This document shows, piece after piece, positions 16,411-25,023 of a DNA stretch of 64,000 bases (position 1 is the first letter of the stretch; each line of letters starts with the position of its first letter). This stretch comes from Brevibacterium sp. CCUG 69071 (GTDB lineage Bacteria; Actinomycetota; Actinomycetes; Actinomycetales; Brevibacteriaceae): contig NZ_PGFV01000001.1 of NCBI RefSeq assembly GCF_021023135.1, positions 62,001-126,000 of the forward strand. Direction: 5' to 3'. A model generated the notes under the pieces. It saw only the letters and a list, made by a program, of their open reading frames with translations, was not told the DNA's origin and searched no databases. The position numbers were made by a program, and so were the translations under genes.

Positions 16411-17372
16411 GAGGTGGTCTCACCCACTTCCTGTGCGGTGTGCGGGTCGAGGGTGTCGCGGAGGCTGTCGCCGATGAAGTTGAAGGCCATGACGATCGTG
16501 AGGATGCACAGGCCGGGGAAGAAGGCGATCCACCAGGCGGCGAACTGGGAGACTCCCTCACTGATCATCGCTCCCCAGTCCGGAGTCGGTGGGACGACGC
16601 CCAGAGACAGGAAGGACAGACCCGCCATGGTCAGGATCGCCGATCCGACATCGAGGGTGGCGAGCACGACGACGGGGGAAACGACGTTCGGGGCGATCTC
16701 GCGGGTGAGTGACTTTCCGGCGCTGAATCCGAGGAGCCTGCCGGCGATGACGTATTCGCTGTTGCGGGCCGTCATCACCAACGACCGGGTGACACGTGCA
16801 TACGAGGGCCAGGAGACGAGCAGGATCGCGATGATCGCGTTCTTCAGACCCGGTCCGAGGGCGGCGGCGATGACCATGGCGAGGATGATCGTCGGGAACG
16901 CGAAGACGAGGTCGGCGATGCGCATGATGATCTCGTCCACGGCTTTGCCGAAGTAGCCGGCGATCGCACCGAGGACCGAACCGAGAACGGCCGAGCAGAT
17001 GACGACGAATACGGCCGCCGGCAGCGTGGTGCGAGCGGAGACGATGATGCGGGAGAACACGTCTCGGCCGAGGGTGTCGGTGCCGAGGATGTTCTCACCC
17101 CCGGGCGGTGCCAGCCGGGAAAAGCTCTGGGCGAGCGGATCGAAGGGGGCGATGAGCGGGGCGAAGATCGCCAGGAGCAGCCAGACGGCGAGGATGACCG
17201 CACCGACGAATCCCAAAGGGGTGCGCAGGGACTTCGGGAACCGGATCGTCCACCGTCTGACCCCGGGGTCGACGGGATTGCCCGGATTTCCGGGGCTTCC
17301 GGGATTGCCGGGAACCGCCTCGGCGCCGGGGTTCGTGTTCGTCGGCGGCTGTTTGGGTGTGCCGATGCTCAT
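16407..17372 (-). CDS. Peptide-type ABC transporter permease (DppC-like)
   Basis: Inner-membrane permease of 321 residues. The N-terminal 40 residues are low-complexity (PGNPGSPGNPGNP). About six membrane helices follow, with the DppC landmark LGTDTLGRDVFSRII and the EAA-like loop SREFVIAGRLLG-type segment (here NSEYVIAGRLLGFSAGK). ATG 17372 overlaps the DppB-like stop by 4 nt, and an in-frame upstream extension would run into that gene, so this start is firm. Confidence 0.9.
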   Translation of the reverse strand: MSIGTPKQPPTNTNPGAEAVPGNPGSPGNPGNPVDPGVRRWTIRFPKSLRTPLGFVGAVILAVWLLLAIFAPLIAPFDPLAQSFSRLAPPGGENILGTDTLGRDVFSRIIVSARTTLPAAVFVVICSAVLGSVLGAIAGYFGKAVDEIIMRIADLVFAFPTIILAMVIAAALGPGLKNAIIAILLVSWPSYARVTRSLVMTARNSEYVIAGRLLGFSAGKSLTREIAPNVVSPVVVLATLDVGSAILTMAGLSFLSLGVVPPTPDWGAMISEGVSQFAAWWIAFFPGLCILTIVMAFNFIGDSLRDTLDPHTAQEVGETTS

Positions 17373-18490
17373 CGCACCCTCACTCTCGGATCCACGAAGC
17401 CGTAGATCAGGTCGACGATGAAATTGACGAGGATGTAGACGATGCCGATGACGAGGCCGACGCCCATGATGACGGGCAGGTCGAGTGTCGTGGCGCCGCG
17501 GAACGCGTATTGGCCGATGCCGTTCCAGGCGAACACGGTCTCCGTGAGCACCGCCCCGGAGAGCAGGGACCCGAAGGCGAGGCCGACGACGGTGATGATG
17601 GGGACCAGGGCGCCGCGGAAGATGTACTTGAAGACGACGGTGCCGGTGGGCAGCCCCTTGGCTTTGGCCGCGGTGACGTAGTCGAGCCTGATGACGTCGA
17701 GGACGCTGGATCGGCTGAACCGGGTGAGCAGGCCGATGGTGAACAGGGCGAGCACACAGGAGGGCAGGACGAGGTGGCCGAGCGCGTTGGTGAACGTGGC
17801 CATCTGCCCGGAGAGCAGGGCGTCGACGGTGTAGAGCCCGGTGACCTTCGGCGGGGGAGTGATCCACGGGTCGAGGCGTCCGGCGCCGGGGACGACGCGG
17901 AGTTTGAAGAAGAAGACGAAGTAGCCGACGGTGGCGATCCAGAACGTCGGCGCGGAGATGCCGATGAGGCTGAGGGTGCGGATCGCGTGGTCGAGGATCG
18001 TGTTCTGCTTGAGTGCGCTGAGGAGTCCGAGGAGGAGGCCGAGGATGACGGAGATGAGGATCGCTCCGATGCCGAGTTCGATCGAGGCGGGGAAGACCTG
18101 CCCGATCGAGTCGAGCACGGGTGTGCGCGTCTGATTCGAGACACCCAGATCACCCTGGAGCAGATTGCCCAGGTAGGTGAAGTACTGGACGATGAGCGGC
18201 TGGTCGAGGCCGAGCCGCTCCCGGGTCTGGGCGACGATCTCCGGGTCCGCGGCGGCCCTGTCGCCGAGGATCGCGGCGACCGGGTCGGTGGGGACGAGGT
18301 TCGTGAGCAGGAACGTCACGATGGTCACGCCCCAGATCAGGAGAATCGAGATTCCGATCCGCACGAGGACGTATCGCAGCAGCGGGTGGATCTTCGGGGG
18401 TCTGATCCGCTGCGCGGCGTCACCGGCGGAGGCACCCGGACCGGGCACCGCCTCGGCGAGGGTCGACCCTTCGTTCGCGGCTTCCGCCAT
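17369..18490 (-). CDS. Peptide-type ABC transporter permease (DppB-like)
   Basis: Inner-membrane permease of 373 residues. A polar N-terminus of about 45 residues precedes the first helix (YVLVRIGISILLIWGVTIVT), which is longer than in E. coli DppB. The family segment LVPTDPVAAILGDRAAADPE, a periplasmic loop and the EAA loop DYVTAAKAKGLPTGTVVFKY are present. The ATG at 18490 lies 2 nt past the stop of the binding-protein gene. Upstream in-frame codons run back into that gene and are rejected. Confidence 0.9.
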   Translation of the reverse strand: MAEAANEGSTLAEAVPGPGASAGDAAQRIRPPKIHPLLRYVLVRIGISILLIWGVTIVTFLLTNLVPTDPVAAILGDRAAADPEIVAQTRERLGLDQPLIVQYFTYLGNLLQGDLGVSNQTRTPVLDSIGQVFPASIELGIGAILISVILGLLLGLLSALKQNTILDHAIRTLSLIGISAPTFWIATVGYFVFFFKLRVVPGAGRLDPWITPPPKVTGLYTVDALLSGQMATFTNALGHLVLPSCVLALFTIGLLTRFSRSSVLDVIRLDYVTAAKAKGLPTGTVVFKYIFRGALVPIITVVGLAFGSLLSGAVLTETVFAWNGIGQYAFRGATTLDLPVIMGVGLVIGIVYILVNFIVDLIYGFVDPRVRVR

Positions 18491-18492
18491 CC

Positions 18493-20064
18493 TCACTCGG
18501 CCTGAGCGAAGTCGAACGAGGTGTCGGCGTTGGAGACGTACTTCTTCACGCTGTTGCCGACGACGATGGTGTCGACGGGCTGTACCAGCGGAATCCACAC
18601 ACCGGTGTCGGAGAGTGACTTGTACATTTTCGCGTAGGCATCGCCGCGCTTGTCCTCATCGGCCTTCTCGGCAGCCTCGGCGAGCTTCGTGATCTCCGGT
18701 GAGGCGTCCTTGTCCCAGTTGACGCGGTCGGCGACGCTGCCGCCGGGGACGAAGACGTTGTAGTTCGACGGATCCGGGAAGTCCGCGCCCCAGGTGCCGA
18801 TGCCCATGGGCTGCTCGCCGGCACGGAAGCCGTCGAGCTGAGTGGCGCTCGGTGCGGGTTTGAGGGCGAGGTTGATGCCAGCCTCCTTGAGCTGAGCCTG
18901 CAGCGTCTCGGCCAGCTGGGCGAGGTCGACGCCGTTGACGGACTGGTCGCTCGAGTAGTGGAAGGGGATCTCCTCGCCGTCGTAGCCGGACTTCTCAAGG
19001 AGTTCCTTGGTCTTGTCGAGATCGCGTTCGGGTGCCTGATCCTTCGGCACGGCGCCGTTGAACTCATTCGGTACGAGACCGGCCATGCGCTGGGCTCCGT
19101 CTCCGGAGAGTTCGAGGATCTTCTCGTAGTCGATGGCCGAGGTCACGGCCATGCGGAAGTCCTCATTGGTCGTGATGTCGCTGACCTTGTCGTCCATATT
19201 GTTGAAGATGTAGAGGCTGCGGGTCGAGGGCAGCGAGGTCTTCTGCGCCATGCTGTCATCGATCGAGTTCGCCTGGTCGGAGTTGAGGTCGTAGGCGACC
19301 TGGGCCTGCCCGGACTGGATGTCGGTCAGCTGCGTTTCGGCCGAGACGTTGCGCAGGACGATGCGCTTGTACTTCGGCGCCGGACCGTTGTAGTTCTCGT
19401 TGGCGGTGAGCACGACCTGACTGTCCGGGTCGTAGGTGTCGATCTGGTACGGTCCCGAGCCCTGTGAGTTCTCGTTGAGGAACTGCTCCGCTTCGTCCTT
19501 CTCATCGGTCGTGCCCTTGTTCTCTTTGACGACCTTGGAGTTGACGATGCCGATCGAGGAGTTGGGGAGGATATAGGGCAGTGCCGGGTTGGGCTTCTCG
19601 CTCTTGAGTTCGATCGTCTCGTCGTCGACCTTCTTCACGTCGACCCCGTCGAGGAAGAAGGAGGGATTGCCCTTGAGTCCCTGGAGGCGCTCGAAGGAGA
19701 AGACGATGTCATCGACGGTGACGGGATCGCCGTTGGAGAACTTCGCGTCCTTCTGCTTGAGCTTGAGCGTCATCGTCTTGTCGCCATCGGACATCTCGAA
19801 GGAGCAGAGACCATCAGTGGGCTTCGTGAGGTCGCCGTCTTCGAATTCGAGGGCGGTCTGATAGACGGCGTTGTCGATCGTCGACCCGGTGAACTCGAAC
19901 TGCCTATGGGGGTCGATGGTCGTGAGGCTGAACGCGGTCTCGGCGACGAGTGTGTCCCCGGCTCCACCGGCCTGATCGTCGTCGCCTCCGCTGCAGGCGG
20001 CCAACCCCAGCGTCAGGGCCAAGGTGGAACAGATCGCGACAGTCGCTCGAGCCAGACGCCTCAT
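18493..20064 (-). CDS. Peptide-type ABC transporter substrate-binding lipoprotein
   Basis: SBP family 5 (DppA/OppA/NikA-like) lipoprotein of 523 residues. The signal peptide MRRLARATVAICSTLALTLG is followed by the lipobox LAAC, so Cys24 is the probable lipid anchor. The mature protein has the family blocks TLKLKQKDAKFSNGDPVTVDDIVFSFERL and FNNMDDKVSDITTNEDFRMAVTSAIDYE. ATG 20064 is chosen from the signal peptide and a GGAG 11-14 nt upstream. It is the first gene of the importer/iadA operon and is preceded by a good promoter. A role in uptake of isoaspartyl peptides is inference. Confidence 0.92.
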   Translation of the reverse strand: MRRLARATVAICSTLALTLGLAACSGGDDDQAGGAGDTLVAETAFSLTTIDPHRQFEFTGSTIDNAVYQTALEFEDGDLTKPTDGLCSFEMSDGDKTMTLKLKQKDAKFSNGDPVTVDDIVFSFERLQGLKGNPSFFLDGVDVKKVDDETIELKSEKPNPALPYILPNSSIGIVNSKVVKENKGTTDEKDEAEQFLNENSQGSGPYQIDTYDPDSQVVLTANENYNGPAPKYKRIVLRNVSAETQLTDIQSGQAQVAYDLNSDQANSIDDSMAQKTSLPSTRSLYIFNNMDDKVSDITTNEDFRMAVTSAIDYEKILELSGDGAQRMAGLVPNEFNGAVPKDQAPERDLDKTKELLEKSGYDGEEIPFHYSSDQSVNGVDLAQLAETLQAQLKEAGINLALKPAPSATQLDGFRAGEQPMGIGTWGADFPDPSNYNVFVPGGSVADRVNWDKDASPEITKLAEAAEKADEDKRGDAYAKMYKSLSDTGVWIPLVQPVDTIVVGNSVKKYVSNADTSFDFAQAE

Positions 20065-20098
20065 GATGTGATCTCCATAACAGTAGGTGTTGTCAGTC

Positions 20099-20127
20099 AC
20101 ATTAGAGATGTTTGGCAATCTGTGCAA
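20099..20127 (-). promoter_or_regulatory. Promoter of the peptide importer / iadA operon
   Basis: On the minus strand TTGCAC (20122-20127) and TAATGT (20099-20104) are 17 bp apart, about 35 nt before the binding-protein start. Confidence 0.5.
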
Positions 20128-20224
20128 TTCAAGTTGCCACAACGCTGAGGACGCTCGGCTGTGCGATTCCTCCAATGGAGTCACAGGTCAGAGGCGGTGA
20201 ACTGGGGTGAGGCGAACAATCCGC

Positions 20225-21826
20225 TCACAGTCTGGGGCGGGCTCCCGTCGACGAAGTGTCCGCGCTCGCCGGCTGGAGCCCGAGGGCCGGATCGGTGGCC
20301 GCGAATGAGCCCGCGACCGCCTCGGCGTCCCAGGTGCTGCGCTCCATATCGGGGATCGCGCGTTCCATGGTCGCCTGCCAGCCGCGGTGCCACTGCGCGG
20401 GGAACGAGCGTCGGAGCAGATCGAGCATGATCGGCACGGCCGTCGAAGCACCTGGGGAGGCCCCGAGTAGGCCCGTCATCGACCCGTCGGCGGAGACGAT
20501 GAGTTCGGTGCCCTGTTGGATCACGCCGATCCGCTTCGGATCGGGGGTGACCAGCTGTGCCCGCTGACCGGCTGGGACGAGCTGCCATTCGTTGAAGCGG
20601 GCGCGGGGGAAGTACTGGCGCAGGCTCGCGAACTTCTTCCGCGGGCTCGCGGCGAGCTCGCCGATGAGGAAGCGCACGAGATCGAGGTTCTGCAGGCCCG
20701 CGGCGGCGATGACGTGGAGGTTGTCCCGGCGCAGGGTGGTGAAGAAGTCGGTGAGCCTGCCATGTTTGAGCAGCTTCGTGGAGAACGTGGCGAAGGGGCC
20801 GAAGAGCAGGTGCTCCTGCCCGTCGATGACGCGTCGGTCGAGATGGGGCACCGACATCGGGGGAGCCCCGACGGCGGCCTGACCGTAGACCTTGGCCTCG
20901 TGGCGGCCGACGACGGCGGGGGTCGATGAGCGGTAGAAGGCTGCGCCGACGGGGAGGACCGCATAGCCCTTGACCTCGGGAATGCCGGCCTTCTGCAGGA
21001 GTCTCAGCGCAAAGCCGCCGGCCCCGACGAACACGGTCTTCGCCCGAATCGAGAATCGTCCGCGCGGGGCCGAGCCGGTGATCGTCCAGCCGGCGTCGTT
21101 CGAGCGCAGGCCGGTGACCCGGTGTTCGAGGTGCAGTGCGTTCCCCGCCGAGGTGTCGGCTGCGGTGCTGGTTGGGCCGCCGGTCGGGGTGCCGGCTGAA
21201 CTGTCGGCAGGAATGCCGGCGGAGTCGCCTGTGATGATTCTAGTCAGCGCCCGGGTCAGGGCACCGAAGTCGACGTCGGTCCCGCGGGGATGGCGGGCGG
21301 CGGTGATCGGCTCTCCGTCGTCGGCCCGACCCTCCATCGTCAGCGGTGCCCAGCCGGAGATGAGCTCGCGGTCCTCCGTGTACTCCATGCCGGAAAACAG
21401 CGGATCACGGCGCAGGGTCTCCACCCGATGCCGCAGATAGGCGACGTCGTCGGCGCCGAAGACGAGGTTCATGTGCGAGGTGGAGTGGATGAAGTCCGCG
21501 GGGTCGAGCAGACCGCGCTCGGCCAGGTGCGCCCACCATTGGCGGCTGAGGTGGAACTGGCCGGCGATCGCTGCGGGCTTCGTGCCATCGGCGGGGTCGG
21601 CCATGTAGTTGAGTTCGCAGAATCCCGAGTGTCCGGTGCCCGCGTTGTTCCAGGGATCGCTACTCTCTCCGCCGATCTGTTCGGCGGCTTCGAGCATGAC
21701 GATGCGCAGATCGGGGTCAAGGAGGGTGAGCATCGATCCGAGTGTGGCCGACATGATCCCGCCGCCGATGAGGACGACGTCGGCCTCGGGGATCGGGGTC
21801 ATCTGTGCTGCGGTGTGAGTGTCCAT
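20225..21826 (-). CDS. mqo: Malate:quinone oxidoreductase
   Basis: Peripheral membrane FAD enzyme that oxidises malate to oxaloacetate and passes electrons to quinone, replacing or complementing malate dehydrogenase in the TCA cycle. The 533-residue product has the FAD-binding VVLIGGGIMSATLG, the Mqo blocks SSDPWNNAGTGHSGFCELNY and FGPFATFSTK, and the C-terminal GLLGASPGASTAV. An insertion of about 30 residues rich in Ala, Gly, Ser and Thr (near residues 200-228) is unusual for the family and looks like a flexible loop. ATG 21826 has GGAGG upstream. It is divergent from a LysR gene. Confidence 0.92.
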   Translation of the reverse strand: MDTHTAAQMTPIPEADVVLIGGGIMSATLGSMLTLLDPDLRIVMLEAAEQIGGESSDPWNNAGTGHSGFCELNYMADPADGTKPAAIAGQFHLSRQWWAHLAERGLLDPADFIHSTSHMNLVFGADDVAYLRHRVETLRRDPLFSGMEYTEDRELISGWAPLTMEGRADDGEPITAARHPRGTDVDFGALTRALTRIITGDSAGIPADSSAGTPTGGPTSTAADTSAGNALHLEHRVTGLRSNDAGWTITGSAPRGRFSIRAKTVFVGAGGFALRLLQKAGIPEVKGYAVLPVGAAFYRSSTPAVVGRHEAKVYGQAAVGAPPMSVPHLDRRVIDGQEHLLFGPFATFSTKLLKHGRLTDFFTTLRRDNLHVIAAAGLQNLDLVRFLIGELAASPRKKFASLRQYFPRARFNEWQLVPAGQRAQLVTPDPKRIGVIQQGTELIVSADGSMTGLLGASPGASTAVPIMLDLLRRSFPAQWHRGWQATMERAIPDMERSTWDAEAVAGSFAATDPALGLQPASADTSSTGARPRL

Positions 21827-21878
21827 GGCTTCACGATGCCTCCGGCTGATTCATCCGTCTAATGAAGAAAGTGGACGA

Positions 21879-21884
21879 TATGAT
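21879..21884 (+). promoter_or_regulatory. -10 element for a leaderless LysR gene
   Basis: TATGAT ends 7 nt before the ATG at 21891 and there is no Shine-Dalgarno sequence, so the transcript should start at the A of ATG. The 64-nt divergent gap with mqo (21827-21890) would also hold the LysR binding site. Confidence 0.5.
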
Positions 21885-21890
21885 CGATAT

Positions 21891-22778
21891 ATGGATGATC
21901 TGCTTCGCGGTCAGTTCCCGCAGCTCTCCGTCCTCGTCGAACTCGTCGACCAGGACGGACACATGACCGAGGCGGCCGCCTCGCTCGGCATTCCCCAGTC
22001 GACGGCCAGTCGTCGCCTCCATTCGCTCGAGGATCACCTCGGCGTGGCTCTCGTGGTGCCCAGCGGGCGGGCACTGTCCCTCACACCCGCCGCCCGTGAG
22101 CTCGCCGCCGCCGTCCGAGCACCGCTGCACGAGATCGGCACGGCGCTGGCCGACCTCGCCGAGGCGGCCGATCCCGACCATGGGGTGATCAGGTTCGGAT
22201 TCCCGCTGACGATGGGCACCGGGGTGATTCCGGATCTGCTCGCGGAGTTCGCGGCGGTGCACCCCGGCATTCGCCTTGACCTCAAGCAGGCTCACGGTGC
22301 CGAGCTGGTGACGGATCTGCGGCGGGGCGATCTCGACCTGGCGATGATCATTCCGCCGCCGGCCGAGATGCCGCACGAGGTGCTGGCCCGGCAGACCATC
22401 GTCGCCGCGCTGCCGGTCACGCATCCGCTGGCGAAGCGCAGAAGCATCGACCTCGTGCAGCTCGCCGACGACCGGTTCATCGCCAATCCGGACACGTACA
22501 ACCTGCGCCGGCTCACCGATCGGTGGTGTCGGCAAGCCGGCTTCGCCGTGCAGGTCAAGACCGAGGTCACCGAGTTCCAGACCATCCGCGAATTCGTCAG
22601 TCGCAGTATGGGCGTGGCACTGCTGCCGCGTTCGGGTCGACCACTCGACGGCCTCGCCGAGGTGGAGCTGCGCGGCTCGGGCTACGTCCGTGAGGTTTCC
22701 CTGTGCTCAGCCGTGCGCAGGCCCGGCCGGGTGGTCGAACGGCTGCGGGACTTCATCCGGGACCGCGCAGGGGAGTGA
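21891..22778 (+). CDS. LysR-family transcriptional regulator divergent from mqo
   Basis: The 295-residue protein has an N-terminal HTH (about residues 8-62: QDGHMTEAAASLGIPQSTAS and RRLHSLEDHLG) and a LysR substrate domain (GVIRFGFPLTMGTGVIPDLL; the DLAMII strand). ATG 21891 is chosen because a -10 element predicts a leaderless start and the upstream in-frame extension lies over mqo. Divergent placement suggests it controls mqo, a common LysR arrangement. The effector is unknown. Confidence 0.88.
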   Translation: MDDLLRGQFPQLSVLVELVDQDGHMTEAAASLGIPQSTASRRLHSLEDHLGVALVVPSGRALSLTPAARELAAAVRAPLHEIGTALADLAEAADPDHGVIRFGFPLTMGTGVIPDLLAEFAAVHPGIRLDLKQAHGAELVTDLRRGDLDLAMIIPPPAEMPHEVLARQTIVAALPVTHPLAKRRSIDLVQLADDRFIANPDTYNLRRLTDRWCRQAGFAVQVKTEVTEFQTIREFVSRSMGVALLPRSGRPLDGLAEVELRGSGYVREVSLCSAVRRPGRVVERLRDFIRDRAGE

Positions 22779-22911
22779 GAGCAGCGGCATCGAAGCCAAC
22801 CGCGCGTCAGAAGTGCAGGTGTAACGAACTAGTCCTATACGCAGGGACTTCTGGCAAGCGGTTGAGCCGGAGCGGCACCTGCAAAGCGCCCAAGCAGCCG
22901 CGCCCGTGACC

Positions 22912-25020
22912 CTACGCCCGGGAGCGGGCCAGCAGGTAGACGAAGTAGGGTGCGCCGATGAGGGCGACGATGAGACCGGCCGGGATCTGCGCGGGAGCGA
23001 TGATCGTGCGCCCGATTGCATCGGCGATGACGAGGCCGAAGGCTCCCAGCAGCATCGCCACCGGGACCACACGTCCATGCTGTGCCCCGACCAGGGCGCG
23101 GGCAGCATGCGGGGCGACCAGCCCGATGAATCCGACCACGCCGACGGCCGAGACGCTCACGGCGGCAAGCACCGCGGCGGTGATGAGCACGCCGAGACGC
23201 ACGGGTTCACGGGCCACGCCGACCAACCTCGGCGTGTCATCGTCGAGAGCGAGCAGGTCGAGCTCACGGGTCCACACGAACGCCAACGGCACGGCGACGA
23301 CGAGGACGAGGGCCACGGGTGCGACATCGGACCACACCCGGCCATAGGTCGATCCCGACAGCCACGTGAACAGGGTCGGGGTGTCCCACGGGTTGGCGCG
23401 GATGAGGAAGAGCGTGGTCAGGGAGGTGAAGCCGTACCACATGCCGATGCCGATGAGCACGAGCCGATCCGTGTTCATCCCGCCGCGCCAGGCCAGGGCG
23501 TAGACGAGGGCGAAGGCCAGGAGTGCGCCGATGATTCCGACGGTGGAGATGAGGACGATGTTCGCGCTCGGCACGAGGGTGATGACGATGACCGCGCCGA
23601 GGCCCGCACCGCCGGTGATGCCGAGCAGCCCCGGCTCGGCGAGCGGATTGCGGGCGCTGGCCTGAACGAGGGTGCCCGAGAGACCGAGGGCGGCTCCGGC
23701 GGTCAGGGCCGCCGCCACCCGCGGGGCACGCGAGTCGAATGAGAAGTCGATGACCGGAGCCGCCTGATCACGCAGCCATAGCATGACGTCGCCGAGGAGG
23801 TAGAAGCGTTCGCCGGTCAGCAGAGCGAGAACTACCACGATCACCACCAGCACACAGCCGCAGACGATGACGACCGCGGCCCGCCGTGTCCCGTGCACGC
23901 GTGAGCGTGCCGCCGAGGTGGCCTGAGCCGGACCGGAGGAACGCATCGAGCGGGCGAGGACGACGAGGACGATGGCGCCGAAGATCGTCGTCGTCACCCC
24001 CGAGGGCAGGGTGATCGCCGCGGTGGCCCCGACGAGAGCGCGCAGCACGGCATCGGCGAGGATGACGATGATCGCACCGATCATCGCGGTGGCGGGAATG
24101 AGCACGGCGTGCTTGGACAGCACGGGAACGGCGCGCGCCAGCAGACGGGCGATGACGGGAGCGCAGAGACCGACGAAGCCGATCGGTCCGGCCAAGGTCA
24201 CGGCTGTGGCGGTGAGGATGACGGCGAGCAGGATCCCGATCGCCCGGGTCGAGCGGATCGGAACCCCGAGCACCGAGGCGGCGTCATCGCCGTGGCTGAG
24301 CAGATCGAGGCGACGGGAGAGGACGACGGCCAGGACGATGATGATCCCGATGACCGGAATCGAGCGCAGTGCCGCGGTGCCGTCGAGCTGATTGAGCGTG
24401 CCCGACCCCCAGGAGAACAGGCTCTTCGTCTCCTCCTGGAAGAGGATGAGCAGGGTCGAGGTGCCCGCCTGCAGAGCCATGGCGGTCGCGGTGCCGGCGA
24501 GCACGAGGCGCGTGGTCGAGGACGCCGCACCCCCGGCCAGGCCGAGCACGAGGGCGGCCGCGAGCAGCCCGCCGATGAAGGCGACACCGCCCGAGGCCCA
24601 GACCGGTATCGCGATCCCGAAGGCCGTGACCACGGTGACCGCGAAATAGGATCCACCGGTGACCGCGAGAGTATCCGGTGAGGCCAGCGGATTGCGCGCC
24701 AACGACTGGAACAGTGCACCGGCGACGCCGAGGGCGATCCCGACGAGGATGCCCGCACCCACGCGCGGCAGCCGGGACCCGATAAGGATGTCACGGGCAC
24801 TGGGGCCCGCCTCGGCGGGGGAGGAGGTCAGACCGACGAGCGCCCGGAACAGGTCGCCGAAGCCGATCCCCGAGGTCCCCTGGGTGATGTGCCAGGCGGA
24901 GAGGAGAACGAGGACGACGAACAGCCCGAGCAGGGCCCCGGTGGCCGAGAGGGCCCCGGCGACGCCGACCTTCTTCGTCGACGTCGCCAGCTCCTGGCGC
25001 TGATCTGTGGGTGCGAGCAT
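22912..25020 (-). CDS. Iron-siderophore ABC transporter permease, fused FecCD-type (FhuB-like)
   Basis: The 702-residue integral membrane protein carries two consecutive FecCD permease domains (about 35-350 and 370-702). Each has the signature LPRVGAGILVGIALGVAGAL or APRVAAALTAGAALGLSGTL followed by ARNPLAxPxxLxxTGG. This fusion, seen in E. coli FhuB, supplies both halves of the channel in one chain. It follows the binding-protein gene by 3 nt. The 133-nt gap (22779-22911) to the convergent LysR gene holds only a weak hairpin (AGTCC 22831-22835 / GGACT 22845-22849). Confidence 0.92.
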   Translation of the reverse strand: MLAPTDQRQELATSTKKVGVAGALSATGALLGLFVVLVLLSAWHITQGTSGIGFGDLFRALVGLTSSPAEAGPSARDILIGSRLPRVGAGILVGIALGVAGALFQSLARNPLASPDTLAVTGGSYFAVTVVTAFGIAIPVWASGGVAFIGGLLAAALVLGLAGGAASSTTRLVLAGTATAMALQAGTSTLLILFQEETKSLFSWGSGTLNQLDGTAALRSIPVIGIIIVLAVVLSRRLDLLSHGDDAASVLGVPIRSTRAIGILLAVILTATAVTLAGPIGFVGLCAPVIARLLARAVPVLSKHAVLIPATAMIGAIIVILADAVLRALVGATAAITLPSGVTTTIFGAIVLVVLARSMRSSGPAQATSAARSRVHGTRRAAVVIVCGCVLVVIVVVLALLTGERFYLLGDVMLWLRDQAAPVIDFSFDSRAPRVAAALTAGAALGLSGTLVQASARNPLAEPGLLGITGGAGLGAVIVITLVPSANIVLISTVGIIGALLAFALVYALAWRGGMNTDRLVLIGIGMWYGFTSLTTLFLIRANPWDTPTLFTWLSGSTYGRVWSDVAPVALVLVVAVPLAFVWTRELDLLALDDDTPRLVGVAREPVRLGVLITAAVLAAVSVSAVGVVGFIGLVAPHAARALVGAQHGRVVPVAMLLGAFGLVIADAIGRTIIAPAQIPAGLIVALIGAPYFVYLLARSRA

Positions 25021-25023
25021 GGA

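Noticed and set aside
22814-22883. Possible structured RNA between the LysR and iron-permease genes
   Set aside because: Only an 8 bp inverted repeat (TGCAGGTG/CACCTGCA) and a 5 bp hairpin; too weak to call a riboswitch or ncRNA.
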